Shown here piece by piece: positions 9,502 to 18,441 of a stretch of 37,890 nt of DNA. Position 1 is the first letter of the stretch; each line of letters starts with the position of its first letter. Under the pieces are notes generated by a model. It was not told the origin of the DNA and made no database searches. It worked only from the letters and a program-made list of their open reading frames with translations. A program made the position numbers and the translations under genes. Source of the DNA: Chthoniobacter flavus (GTDB taxonomy: Bacteria > Verrucomicrobiota > Verrucomicrobiia > Chthoniobacterales > Terrimicrobiaceae); contig CAMDOJ010000002.1 of the NCBI GenBank assembly GCA_945903555.1, forward strand, positions 1 to 37,890, read 5' to 3'.

Positions 9502-10017
9502 TCAAGGGCTCTCTGCCTCGACCAGTGCAGCACGGCGCACCTCACGGCGCTTAAAGATCCGATATGTGACTAAATAGCTGATCAACGCAGATGGAGCAGA
9601 CAGGAATAAGGAACCTAAAAGCATGGGAAGGACGATGTCCAAAAATGTTTTCCATTCCATTAAATCACTAAATTGAAAACTTTTCGCGCCCGTCATATTA
9701 GGAGCAATATTTAAGAGGTTGAGAATCCATGAACCAATCTGGTATTCGATCTCGAGTATTACTGGCCATAGTGGCGTGCACACATCGTGTAGTGTCACAG
9801 TGATGACAGCGGCGATGGGATTGCACCGCAGGATGTAGGCTACCCCCAAACAAATCAGGGTCTTCAAACCAAAAAAGGGAGTGAATCCGACAAAGATACC
9901 AATCGCGACCCCTCCGGCTAACGAGTTTGCCGAGCCATGCAGTTCAAGCAATTTCAAGCCCAAAGACCTAAAGTGGTTAATTAGTTTTCGAAACACGTTC
10001 CTTGGAATATCATCCAA
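9502..10017 (-). CDS. DUF2062 membrane protein
   Basis: This protein carries the DUF2062 signature: a glycine-rich helix (LAGGVAIGIFVGFTPFFGLKT), a second helix with N-P (CNPIAAVITVTLHDVCTPLWP) and two more C-terminal helices before a basic tail. DUF2062 proteins are inner-membrane proteins of unknown function, sometimes fused to or next to glycosyltransferases. No ATG is available near the N-terminus. I chose TTG 10017, giving DDIPRNVFRKL at the N-terminus, because GGGGAG lies six bases upstream; a TTG at 10077 would overlap menE by 23 bases and a GTG at 9999 is also possible. It sits between menE and a second membrane protein in the same operon. Confidence 0.75.
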   Translation of the reverse strand: MDDIPRNVFRKLINHFRSLGLKLLELHGSANSLAGGVAIGIFVGFTPFFGLKTLICLGVAYILRCNPIAAVITVTLHDVCTPLWPVILEIEYQIGSWILNLLNIAPNMTGAKSFQFSDLMEWKTFLDIVLPMLLGSLFLSAPSALISYLVTYRIFKRREVRRAALVEAESP

Positions 10018-10054
10018 AAACCACTCCCCAAACAACAAAAACGAATGAACACAT

Positions 10055-11398
10055 TTAATGTGCCATGCTCGAGGCAAGGTGAGTCAGTTCCATGTAGTCA
10101 ATCTTGGCATCATTGATGGGAATGCTATCGGGCCACGGAAAAAAGCAATCGGGTATCGCAAATCTTTCGACACGTTCCGCAAGAAATCCCCTTAAATAAT
10201 CCTCGTCCAAGACCCCAGCAACAAAAGCCGCTGGACGCATTCCATAGTGAGGATGAAAGATCCCCACGACAGCCACGCGAGTTACACTAGGGACGTCGCT
10301 AAGAATCGCCTCAATCTTTTCTGGGTGGATATTTTCCCCACCCGATATGATCATTCTATCTCGCCGTCCAATAAGGATTAATTCGTTATTTTCATTAAAG
10401 GTTCCGACATCACCGGTTGATGCCCAACCGGCTGCATCCGTGATGGATTCAAGCTGTCCCGAAGTGTTTAAAATACCTGTCGCTAGGATTCCTCCCCTCA
10501 CCTGCACCTCTCCCGACGCGGAAAGGCGAAGCTCCCTACTTGGTAAGGGCTTTCCAACGTGAATCGGAGTCGGGCATGTTGTGAGTTTTTCTGTGGTCGT
10601 AATCTGCGAGGCCGTTTCCGTCATTCCATATGTCAGATGAAGAGAAACCCCATATTCGATAGTGCGTTGCACTAAGCTGGCTGAAATCGGTCCCCCTCCA
10701 GCTAGCACCGCATGGAGACGGTGCAACGGCGCTCGGGCGAGAAGAAGGCGTTCTAATTGGAGTGCAACGACGGATAAGTGCGTGATGGCATCATTCGAAA
10801 TCTGGGATTCGAGGGGCAAAGAAGCATCTGGTATCACGACGGTGGAGCCCGAAGCAAGGCACCGAATGAGAACCGAAATCCCGCTCACATGGTGCAGAGG
10901 AAGTGACAATAACCACCCGCAACCGGGCGCCAATGGGATCCGTTCTTCAGCCCCGATGGCATTCACAAAATGGGCATCCCATCGATGAGCAACTGCTTTT
11001 GCATCGCCGGTTGAACCCGACGTGAAGATCAATGTTCCGACGCCTTCTAATTCCCAATGTGGGGAATCCATTTTTTCAAAATTTGATTCGCGATTAATAC
11101 CCTGCGCGCAAACATGGGCGGCCCGACGCAAGATTTCTATACGCGGCAAACGTGGGCTTAATGGAACCACCGGACGACCAGAAAGGTAGCCTGCAAGGAG
11201 CATGGCGACATGATCGAAACTGGTCGGCATCACCGTAACAAGGGGCGAAGATCCCCAGTTGGGAGCATTCCTGATCACTACCCTCAAAAAATCTGGCAAT
11301 TCGCGATAACGTATTTTCCGTCCGCTGGAGAGATCGTGCAAGGCTACCGAATCCCCAAAGCTATTGGCGGATTCCTCAATCAAGAAAAGTGGATTCAT
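10055..11398 (-). CDS. menE: o-succinylbenzoate--CoA ligase
   Basis: A 447-residue ANL-superfamily adenylating enzyme that activates o-succinylbenzoate with ATP and CoA. The P-loop LIFTSGSTGDAKAV (about 123-136), LTYGMTETASQI, the STGDVG motif and the hinge region with IGRRDRMIISGGENIHPEKIE are all present. Length is typical of MenE (about 450), shorter than most acyl-CoA ligases. It overlaps the 3' end of menC by 23 bases (11376-11398). Its position directly after menC, the gene for the preceding step, supports the assignment over other acyl-CoA ligases. Confidence 0.93.
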   Translation of the reverse strand: MNPLFLIEESANSFGDSVALHDLSSGRKIRYRELPDFLRVVIRNAPNWGSSPLVTVMPTSFDHVAMLLAGYLSGRPVVPLSPRLPRIEILRRAAHVCAQGINRESNFEKMDSPHWELEGVGTLIFTSGSTGDAKAVAHRWDAHFVNAIGAEERIPLAPGCGWLLSLPLHHVSGISVLIRCLASGSTVVIPDASLPLESQISNDAITHLSVVALQLERLLLARAPLHRLHAVLAGGGPISASLVQRTIEYGVSLHLTYGMTETASQITTTEKLTTCPTPIHVGKPLPSRELRLSASGEVQVRGGILATGILNTSGQLESITDAAGWASTGDVGTFNENNELILIGRRDRMIISGGENIHPEKIEAILSDVPSVTRVAVVGIFHPHYGMRPAAFVAGVLDEDYLRGFLAERVERFAIPDCFFPWPDSIPINDAKIDYMELTHLASSMAH

Positions 11399-12317
11399 CG
11401 ACAGAAGGAAGTTCGGTAGAGCTACAAAAGGTATAACTATTTAGAGGAAGTCGGGTCGTCAGTAGGTCATTCTGAATATGCGAATAAGTGTCGAGACCAG
11501 CAGCGCCAATTCGCTCTAATGAAGCAGCAAATCGCCCCAGAGCATAAATCCCGACTCCGGACTCGTAGCAGGCACTCACGACAGAGTTCATCCCCAGCGA
11601 TGCTCCCGCTTGAGCGAAACGGGAGCAGGTCTCAAATCCTCCCATCAAAGTTGGCTTGAGCACTAAAGCCACCGCACCTTGATAACGGCCCAATTCGTCG
11701 GCCCCGATCTCCCTTAATGTTTCATCAAGGGCAATCGGGACTGGGCAACGCGCTATCAAATGCGGGAGTGATTCGCTCTTTCGCAAGGGTTCCTCCAAAT
11801 ACTCGACCGGCAAGCCGACCAAATCTTGAGCAACCTGCATGCAGGTGTCAAAGTTCCAAGATCGGTTGGAATCGAGGCGAAAAGTACACGCAGAGACATC
11901 ACGAATCACTGATAGCAAATGCGGTATCGCGTCCAATGGAACGTGCGTGGTCTTGATTTTCAAGCAACGGCAACCCTCCGCCAAGGCCAGCTTGGCTTGA
12001 TCGAGGATCTCGGAAACCGTTCCTTGAAGAAGTGCATTGATGGGCACTTCGTTGTGAAGCACTGGCCAGTTCCGAAAACCATCTGCAGAAGCCATTACGC
12101 CATCCATAGCGCACTGCAATGAGGGTAAATTACCTGGGATGGGATCGAATTGAGTATGATTCGAAAGATATCGAACCAGATCATCGACCGTCTCCATGCT
12201 CCACCCAGGAAGTGGAGCCGCATCGCCCCAAGTTCCTTTCCAAGATAACAATATTCCGCGCCGAACGTTTCCATTAGTCAGAGGGAGTTCGTAGCGATGG
12301 AACGATAGCGGGATCAA
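11376..12317 (-). CDS. menC: o-succinylbenzoate synthase
   Basis: A 313-residue enolase-superfamily enzyme that dehydrates SHCHC to o-succinylbenzoate. The expected residues are visible: the catalytic lysine in CLKIKTTH (K120, K122), metal ligands D149 (RLDSNRSWN), E175/E176 (EYLEEPL) and D198 (ALDET), and the second catalytic lysine K221 (LVLKPTLMGG). The start is a TTG at 12317 whose bases form TTGA with the menA stop; no ATG exists nearby and the protein already begins at the usual strand, so translation is probably coupled to menA. Confidence 0.93.
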   Translation of the reverse strand: MIPLSFHRYELPLTNGNVRRGILLSWKGTWGDAAPLPGWSMETVDDLVRYLSNHTQFDPIPGNLPSLQCAMDGVMASADGFRNWPVLHNEVPINALLQGTVSEILDQAKLALAEGCRCLKIKTTHVPLDAIPHLLSVIRDVSACTFRLDSNRSWNFDTCMQVAQDLVGLPVEYLEEPLRKSESLPHLIARCPVPIALDETLREIGADELGRYQGAVALVLKPTLMGGFETCSRFAQAGASLGMNSVVSACYESGVGIYALGRFAASLERIGAAGLDTYSHIQNDLLTTRLPLNSYTFCSSTELPSVDESTFLD

Positions 12318-13213
12318 AATAGAAGAAAAAGCGATAGGATTAAAGCCATCAAAAGACTCAATCCACCAGTACGCGGAAACAGACCATTGATCAAACGCAT
12401 GTCTCGAATTTGATACACAGGCACCAGAACAGCTAATCCTCCAAGGATGCAGACCGCCATGCTCGCACTCAATGCAGTCAATGAAAGATGACCATCGCGA
12501 AAGAGCAGGAGGGTGAAAATGAAGGGGGCGTAAAGGCCAAGGGCGATCTCTGCACGCACAAAAGCTAACCCAAAACGAACAGCGAGGGTTTTTTTGTTCA
12601 CCACAATATCGGATTCGCGATCCCGAAGATTATTCAGTGCGATGAGAACCACTGAGTATGACCCCGGAATGCACCCCAATATAAGAGCAGGGAAGGAAAT
12701 ACCATGCGCCTGCACATAGTAGGTTCCCATCGTCGCAACGGGGCCAAAAAACACAAAAGTGAAAACATCTCCGAGTCCCATATACGCAAGAGGAAAAGGT
12801 CCCGCCGTATAAATAATCCCACAAAAAATGGAGATGATACCGATCCAAAAAACAGGCCAACCCGCCTCATAAATCAAATAGAGACCGGCTAAGCCCGCTG
12901 CAAAAAAAGCGATAAGCATAGCGAGAAATACACTTCGCGGAGAAAGGAGGCCTGATGAGGTGACACGCACGGGACCAAGTCGATCTTCAGTATCCGCCCC
13001 TTTTTTTGCATCCCAATAATCATTTGCGAGATTGGTGCCAATTTGAATACCGATAGCACCGAGTAAAGCGGCGATGGCACACGGAAGATGGCTTTTACCC
13101 AGCGAGTAAGCGAGTGCTGTTCCCAGCATCACAGGCGCAAGGGCAGCGAAGAGTGTCTTCGGGCGTATGGCTAAGAGCCAAAGCCTCGTTTGCCTGAGAA
13201 GGCCTTCACTCAC
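12314..13213 (-). CDS. menA: 1,4-dihydroxy-2-naphthoate polyprenyltransferase
   Basis: A 299-residue UbiA-superfamily membrane prenyltransferase that attaches the isoprenoid tail to DHNA. The first aspartate-rich motif is NLANDYWDAKKGADTEDR (61-78) and the second is LNNLRDRESD; about eight or nine hydrophobic helices surround them. Residues 14-20 (AIRPKTL) match the family N-terminus. It starts with GTG (13211-13213) overlapping the menB stop as GTGA, and its own stop overlaps menC. The product demethylmenaquinone still needs methylation by MenG/UbiE, which is not in the window. Confidence 0.95.
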   Translation of the reverse strand: MSEGLLRQTRLWLLAIRPKTLFAALAPVMLGTALAYSLGKSHLPCAIAALLGAIGIQIGTNLANDYWDAKKGADTEDRLGPVRVTSSGLLSPRSVFLAMLIAFFAAGLAGLYLIYEAGWPVFWIGIISIFCGIIYTAGPFPLAYMGLGDVFTFVFFGPVATMGTYYVQAHGISFPALILGCIPGSYSVVLIALNNLRDRESDIVVNKKTLAVRFGLAFVRAEIALGLYAPFIFTLLLFRDGHLSLTALSASMAVCILGGLAVLVPVYQIRDMRLINGLFPRTGGLSLLMALILSLFLLF

Positions 13214-14034
13214 GGACGTTTGGGAAATTTACCGAAATCCGGTTTTCTTTTTTCCACAAAGGCATTCCGTCCTTCCTGCCCTTCTTCAGTCATGTAGTAA
13301 AGCAAGGTTGCGTTGCCAGCGAGTTCCTGCAGACCGGCCTGTCCATCGCAGTCGGCATTGAGAGCCGCCTTCAAGCAACGAATCGCCAGAGGGGACTTTT
13401 CAAGGATCTCACGACACCATTGTACCGTTTCGATTTCGAGCTGTTCGTAGGGGACGACTTTGTTCACAAGTCCCATATCGAGGGCTTGGGTGGCATCATA
13501 GGTGCGGCAAAGAAACCAAATTTCACGGGCTTTCTTTTGCCCTACAATACGGGCGAGATAACTGGCTCCGAACCCCCCGTCGAAGGAACCGACTCGTGGT
13601 CCGGTCTGCCCAAACTTGGCGTTGTCTGCGGCGATCGTCAGATCACACATGACATGTAAAACATGCCCGCCACCGACCGCCCAACCGGCAACCATAGCAA
13701 TGATCGGTTTGGGACAAGTGCGAATTTCCCTCTGAAAATCCAAGACATTCAATCGTTCGACTCCAGCTCCATCAGAGTAACCAGCATCCCCACGAATCTT
13801 CTGGTCTCCGCCAGAACAAAAAGCCAACTCGCCTTCCCCAGTGAGAATCACGACGCCGATGGATGAGTCGTCGCGAGCATCCTGAAGGGCATTTCGCATC
13901 TCCTGGACCGTGAGCGGTCGGAAGGCATTGCGGCATTCGGGACGGTTGATGGTGATTTTTGCGATGCCCTCCGCTTTTTCATAGCGGATGTCTTCAAATT
14001 GCAGTGCGGGTTTCCACTCGAGAGCCAACTTCAT
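13210..14034 (-). CDS. menB: 1,4-dihydroxy-2-naphthoyl-CoA synthase
   Basis: A 274-residue crotonase-fold enzyme that cyclises o-succinylbenzoyl-CoA. Diagnostic stretches are INRPECRNAFRP, FCSGGDQKIRG, GWAVGGGHVLHVMCDLTIA, FGQTGPRVGSFDGGFGASY and the C-terminal CDGQAGLQELAGN then MTEEGQEGRNAF. The C-terminal half is close to what I recall of E. coli MenB, much closer than to general enoyl-CoA hydratases. The gene overlaps menA by four bases and follows menH after a 46-base gap, the only real gap in the men run. Confidence 0.97.
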   Translation of the reverse strand: MKLALEWKPALQFEDIRYEKAEGIAKITINRPECRNAFRPLTVQEMRNALQDARDDSSIGVVILTGEGELAFCSGGDQKIRGDAGYSDGAGVERLNVLDFQREIRTCPKPIIAMVAGWAVGGGHVLHVMCDLTIAADNAKFGQTGPRVGSFDGGFGASYLARIVGQKKAREIWFLCRTYDATQALDMGLVNKVVPYEQLEIETVQWCREILEKSPLAIRCLKAALNADCDGQAGLQELAGNATLLYYMTEEGQEGRNAFVEKRKPDFGKFPKRP

Positions 14035-14080
14035 AGTTCATCAGATTTATCACGACCGGCGTGTCTTCCAATGCCGAAAT

Positions 14081-14896
14081 TCAAGGACTTGATCGCTGGA
14101 GGAATTCGATAACGCATTTGGCCGCTTCCGATGGATTTTCTATAAGGATCTGGTGACCCACGGCATTGAGAATTTTAAGTTCCGATAAGGAGACTGTGTC
14201 CGTAAGTCGCCTTGAGATGGGAACATATTTCTCATCAGCGGACCCCGTCAAAAATAAGGCCCGCCCGGTGTAGCCTTCCAGTTTATTCCAAAGGGATGGA
14301 AGGACGCCGGACCCCCATTGATCTAGAGAATCTGCCATAGCGCAGGGATTTTGTTTCAGCCTCGACTCGATAAAGGAATTCTTCAGTTCCATGTTTCTTG
14401 CAGGAGAGTTGAATATAGGAAGATTCCACCAGTCGCCCAGAAATGAACGAAAAGCGGAGTCCGATTTGATTCCTCTCAATTGATCGGCCAAAATGGAGTC
14501 CGAAACTTTTCGTTGGGCGCGTTCACTTGGAATCTCGAGGCCTGCTGTGGTGGAAATCCCAATAAATACTGGGAACTTTTGGGGATTAGAAAGAACGCAT
14601 TGAAGACCCAGACGACCACCGAGAGAATAACCGATCAACGTGACCTCATCCGCGATTTCCGACTCGAGGAGTGAAGCGATTTGAGTTTCAAAAGAATCCA
14701 CAGACATCGGCGGGCTTGAGCCATGACCAGGCAGGTCGGGAGCAAGAATGCAGAGATTGGGATTGAAAGTGAGGGCTGCGCGGGCAAATGCATCCCAATC
14801 GAAGCCTGTTCCCATGAAACCATGGATGCATAGCCAAACAGGAGAACCTAGGCTTCCCCAGCGATGAAGTTTTAGCGGGGCCATTTGAAATCCCAT
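14081..14896 (-). CDS. menH: SHCHC synthase, alpha/beta-hydrolase
   Basis: A 271-residue alpha/beta-hydrolase placed exactly where MenH is expected, between menD and menB. It has the oxyanion region HGFMGTGFDW (25-34), PDLPGHGSS, the nucleophile S91 in GYSLGGRLGL, and the C-terminal catalytic histidine in GHQILIENP. MenH removes pyruvate from SEPHCHC to give SHCHC. Two ATG starts are possible: 14896 (25-base overlap with menD) and 14884 (13-base overlap, with GGGA seven bases upstream). Alpha/beta-hydrolases are functionally diverse, so the call rests on context as much as sequence. Confidence 0.88.
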   Translation of the reverse strand: MGFQMAPLKLHRWGSLGSPVWLCIHGFMGTGFDWDAFARAALTFNPNLCILAPDLPGHGSSPPMSVDSFETQIASLLESEIADEVTLIGYSLGGRLGLQCVLSNPQKFPVFIGISTTAGLEIPSERAQRKVSDSILADQLRGIKSDSAFRSFLGDWWNLPIFNSPARNMELKNSFIESRLKQNPCAMADSLDQWGSGVLPSLWNKLEGYTGRALFLTGSADEKYVPISRRLTDTVSLSELKILNAVGHQILIENPSEAAKCVIEFLQRSSP

Positions 14897-16569
14897 TCGC
14901 GAATCTGATCGGCGATGGAATTATGCAATTTCGCATTCTCATCACGATCCGTCACACATTCCACGATTTTCGGTCCGTTAGTAACTGATGAAAGACAATC
15001 CTTCAGCGAGGAAACAGTTGTTGGGTTATGGTATTCGATGCCGAACTGGGCGGCGGCATGAGCGAAACCAAAAGGATGAGGAGTCTCCCAAAATCTTTCT
15101 CGTGTATCCGCATCAACTGTAAGAGGCAGAAAACGAAAGATCCCTCCCCCATGGTTGTTAATGATCAGGAGAGTCACTGGTTGACCCAAGAGAAGCGAAA
15201 TAGAATTCAAATCATGCAATGCCGCAAGATCCCCAATGAGAGCTAAAACGGGGCGATTTGAAGCCATGGCGATACCCGCGATGGTGGCGATATTTCCATC
15301 AATCCCACTGGCTCCGCGATTGCCGAAAACAGGGATCAACTTGTCCCCAAGCGACTCAGCAGAAGAATCAAAATCCCGTATAGGCATGGAGTTCGCAAGA
15401 AATAGCGTGTGGTTGAGCGAGAATGCAACGCGAGCAGTCAGTCGCGAGATTTCGGGTTCAGAGAGTCTATCGCTCGCACCGAGTTGCTCCTGAAGAACAA
15501 GCGCACAACGCGTGTCAATGGACTTCCAAGCAATAGACCAATCCTGAGAAGCGGGTGCTAGATGCGGAAACGATCTGCAAAACTCCAATATGCCCATGCG
15601 GATCAAGTTGGGATTTTGACTCCACGGATCAAGGGGCATTGGCGATTCCCGCACTTGAATATAATCACCTGCTCGGCACGCGCTCAGCCATTTTCCAATC
15701 CGCTTGGAGACAAGCGCACCCCCGAAATGAATAACCCGATGGGGGGATGGAACATCGTTTTGCTGTAAAATCCAATCTCCATGTCGAATCACTCCAGGCA
15801 TCAACCGAGCCCCAGATAAGGCATCACAAAAGACCGGCCAGCCGAGTCGGGACGCCCATGCAATGATCTCAGGAACATCCTTCTGCTCTCCGGCGGAAAG
15901 CCTGCCAATAACGACAACTCCATACTCGGTGGAAAAAAATGCGCCCAAGGAAAGCGGTGATTGGGCGATTGTGATTTGTGGAAATTGCGGGGGATCAATG
16001 GGGGTCGGTGCTTTATCCTCATTTTTTTCAAGAAGAGGTTCACGAATGGGGACATTCACATGCACAGGACCGGGGGTGTCCCCTGTGGCAACAATGACCG
16101 CCTCGGAAATAGCCTTAATGAGGGACTCCTTCGATGTGGAGGGGTCGTCTGGACAAGGCAGATCATTTGACAAACGTACAAAGGTTCCGAAGATTCCAGG
16201 TTGGAGAATCGTCTGGTTCGCACCGGTGCCGCGAAGTTCCGGCGGTCTATCCGCAGTAATAAAAATAACAGGCACTCCGGAATGGGAAGCCTCGACACAA
16301 GCGGGAAGAAGGTTAGCAACAGCAGACCCACTGGTCGTAATGCAAACGGAGGGAAGTCCCGTTACCATCGCATGCCCTAGTGCGGCAAAGGACATCCCCC
16401 TTTCATCATAATGCACGGTCACCGTGATATCATTGGTTTCTGCAAGAGCCGCAATAAGTGGGGAGGACCTTGCTCCGGGGCTCATGAAATAATGACGAAC
16501 GCCCATATGGCATAACGTATCAATCACGATGCGACCTGATTCGCGATTGGTGAGTGTGGTCCGACTCAT
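14872..16569 (-). CDS. menD: SEPHCHC synthase, ThDP-dependent
   Basis: A 565-residue thiamine-diphosphate enzyme that joins isochorismate and decarboxylated 2-oxoglutarate, the first committed step of the pathway. Landmarks are MSPGARSSPLIAAL, the ThDP-activating glutamate in VHYDERGMSFAALG, TSGSAVANLLPACVEAS, TADRPPELRGTGANQTI, NRGASGIDGNIATIAG, and the ThDP/Mg motif beginning GDLAALHDLNSI and ending INNHGGGIF. Length is normal (E. coli about 556). The ATG at 16569 overlaps the menF stop as ATGA. Confidence 0.97.
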   Translation of the reverse strand: MSRTTLTNRESGRIVIDTLCHMGVRHYFMSPGARSSPLIAALAETNDITVTVHYDERGMSFAALGHAMVTGLPSVCITTSGSAVANLLPACVEASHSGVPVIFITADRPPELRGTGANQTILQPGIFGTFVRLSNDLPCPDDPSTSKESLIKAISEAVIVATGDTPGPVHVNVPIREPLLEKNEDKAPTPIDPPQFPQITIAQSPLSLGAFFSTEYGVVVIGRLSAGEQKDVPEIIAWASRLGWPVFCDALSGARLMPGVIRHGDWILQQNDVPSPHRVIHFGGALVSKRIGKWLSACRAGDYIQVRESPMPLDPWSQNPNLIRMGILEFCRSFPHLAPASQDWSIAWKSIDTRCALVLQEQLGASDRLSEPEISRLTARVAFSLNHTLFLANSMPIRDFDSSAESLGDKLIPVFGNRGASGIDGNIATIAGIAMASNRPVLALIGDLAALHDLNSISLLLGQPVTLLIINNHGGGIFRFLPLTVDADTRERFWETPHPFGFAHAAAQFGIEYHNPTTVSSLKDCLSSVTNGPKIVECVTDRDENAKLHNSIADQIREWDFKWPR

Positions 16570-17894
16570 GGCGCTAGGATATGGAGGACGCCCGAAATTT
16601 TATCCTCGAGTTCAGACCACTCACGTTCCGCGTCCGAGCCCTTAACAATTCCGGCTCCAGCAAAGACATTAAGTCGCATCTCAATCAAATGCATGGATCG
16701 AATCGCCACGCAGAACTCAGCATCCTCACGGGAAATCCAGCCCAGCGGACCAGCATACCAACCGCGATCAAAGAGCTCATTTTCTTCGATGAAGGACCGG
16801 GCCGCTTTCGTGGGCGACCCGCATGTGGCTGGCGTGGGATGCAATCCCTCAAGTATCTCACCATCGGATAAGTCGGCCGCAAGTTGGCCACGCAAATGGG
16901 TCTGCAAATGCTGAACCCGAGCGAGCTTAAGAACGGCAGGCAATTCATCATGAGAAAAATCCACGCAAAGCTCACGGAAGGCTCTAGCTAACTCATCTAC
17001 TACGAGACGATGTTCGAGTCGTTCTTTTGAGAAATCCCTTAATTGGGATTCCAATCGCGCATCTTCCGCTGGGTCGAGACTGCGGGGACGCGTGCCGGCA
17101 ATGGCCTCGCTTTCCACATTGCGGCCGACTCGACGGTAGAGTTGTTCGGGACTCGCGCCTAAAAATGCACCGGAGTCTTTTGTTGGCTCAAAACAAAAGT
17201 GAAAACAAGCCGGAGTCTCACCCATAATCAATCCCAAGAGCGCATAGGGAGTGATTTTTTCCGCCAACTCAAAGGTGGATTGGCGAGCGAGAACGACCTT
17301 GTCCAATAAGCCAGAGGATATTTGTTGAAGAGCGAGATGCACAGCCTCGGACCATTGTGAAAAAGGGGGTTGGTCACTTCGGGTCAAGACGCCTGGTTTT
17401 CTCAGCTTGGCCATGCGATCAAGTCCAGCAATCCATGCAGCCACATCGGAAGTTTCCAGATCATCCCGTGTGAAGTGAATTGCGAGCTTGGTCGACGATC
17501 CCGCTCGAGTGACTTCTGCCTTAGGAATAAAATAGAAATCACCGGGAAACGGCCAGTGATTCGCGGGGGAGGATTGGGCAAAGCGAGCCCCCCCAAAAAG
17601 TCGAATGCCGGAATCCGAATTGGCGAGCAACTCGGAAAGCTCGGACACGCTGCCCGATGCCACTTGACCAAATGCCAATATTGGAAGCCCGCCACTCCTC
17701 GATCTCCAAAATATTTTAGGAAAAAGGGGAGCGGATTCCAACCAACGCGGACTTAATGAAAAATCCTCATTCATATGCCACTCGCGGCGCAAAATACCGT
17801 CTGTGCGGTCAAAATCGGCTGCGGTTGGCCCTAACAAATCGGGCCACTCTCCAGCACGCATGGGAATCGGAGGATGCAAAAAAACGGGATTCAT
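16566..17894 (-). CDS. menF: isochorismate synthase
   Basis: A 442-residue chorismate-utilising enzyme. The C-terminal catalytic domain shows DKVVLARQ, CFEPTKDSGAFLGASPEQL, SEAIAGTRPRS, VQHLQTHLRG and LHPTPATCGSPT, the isochorismate synthase pattern. The N-terminal 180 residues are variable, as usual. It is the first gene of the men run, 82 bases from the divergent thioesterase gene, so the operon promoter is expected in that gap. EntC-type function for siderophores is unlikely because the gene is fused into a men operon. Confidence 0.95.
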   Translation of the reverse strand: MNPVFLHPPIPMRAGEWPDLLGPTAADFDRTDGILRREWHMNEDFSLSPRWLESAPLFPKIFWRSRSGGLPILAFGQVASGSVSELSELLANSDSGIRLFGGARFAQSSPANHWPFPGDFYFIPKAEVTRAGSSTKLAIHFTRDDLETSDVAAWIAGLDRMAKLRKPGVLTRSDQPPFSQWSEAVHLALQQISSGLLDKVVLARQSTFELAEKITPYALLGLIMGETPACFHFCFEPTKDSGAFLGASPEQLYRRVGRNVESEAIAGTRPRSLDPAEDARLESQLRDFSKERLEHRLVVDELARAFRELCVDFSHDELPAVLKLARVQHLQTHLRGQLAADLSDGEILEGLHPTPATCGSPTKAARSFIEENELFDRGWYAGPLGWISREDAEFCVAIRSMHLIEMRLNVFAGAGIVKGSDAEREWSELEDKISGVLHILAP

Positions 17895-17976
17895 TCTTAA
17901 TGATATTACGATAGGAGACGTCTCAAAGGTGTGGAATCATTTTAGAAAGTGAATAAAAGATATTACTATCCACTCT
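17895..17976. promoter_or_regulatory. divergent men control region
   Basis: These 82 bases separate menF (-) from the thioesterase gene (+) and must hold both promoters unless transcription starts further inside. They contain the ten-base perfect palindrome gagacgtctc (17915-17924) and two direct copies of gatattac (17902-17909 and 17959-17966). No close match to a sigma70 consensus stands out on either strand. Confidence 0.45.
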
Positions 17977-18402
17977 ATGACAAGCCCTGCCGCATATAGA
18001 CTCATCCGACGGATCCAATTTGCTGACACCGATGCGGCTGGAGTCGCGCACTTTTCCCGTCTGCTCATGATGGTCGAGGAAGCCGAGCATGAATTTTTGC
18101 GCTCCCTACAAATTCCCATTCTGACGGAATCCTCAGCTTGGCCATGTGTGGCTCTTGATGTGAACTATCTTTGCAAGTGTGAATTTGGAGATCTGATCGC
18201 CATCGAATTACACGTGGCCAGCATCGGCCGTACTTCAATCACGTACGAGTTTCATGCTTTTCAGTCGCAAGCATCGGATCAATCTAAGGTCTTCTGTGGT
18301 AAAATGGTCAAATGCCATATCCTTCCCGGTAAGTCAGGGGCCACACCGATCCCGGAGTCGATTCGTGATATATTGAGGGCGTTTTTGCCTCACGTAATCT
18401 GA
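17977..18402 (+). CDS. menI: hotdog-fold thioesterase, probable DHNA-CoA thioesterase
   Basis: A 141-residue 4-hydroxybenzoyl-CoA thioesterase-type hotdog protein. FADTDAAGVAHFSRLL (15-30) is the family active-site motif; D19 aligns with the catalytic Asp17 of the Pseudomonas enzyme. The family includes YbgC and the cyanobacterial DHNA-CoA thioesterases. The men operon has no other gene for hydrolysing DHNA-CoA, the step between MenB and MenA, and this gene starts 82 bases from menF on the opposite strand, so MenI function is a good inference. No Shine-Dalgarno sequence precedes ATG 17977. Confidence 0.8.
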   Translation: MTSPAAYRLIRRIQFADTDAAGVAHFSRLLMMVEEAEHEFLRSLQIPILTESSAWPCVALDVNYLCKCEFGDLIAIELHVASIGRTSITYEFHAFQSQASDQSKVFCGKMVKCHILPGKSGATPIPESIRDILRAFLPHVI

Positions 18403-18441
18403 TTTTATCCCACTTTGGAGGGAAGTGAAAATAGAGGCGAA

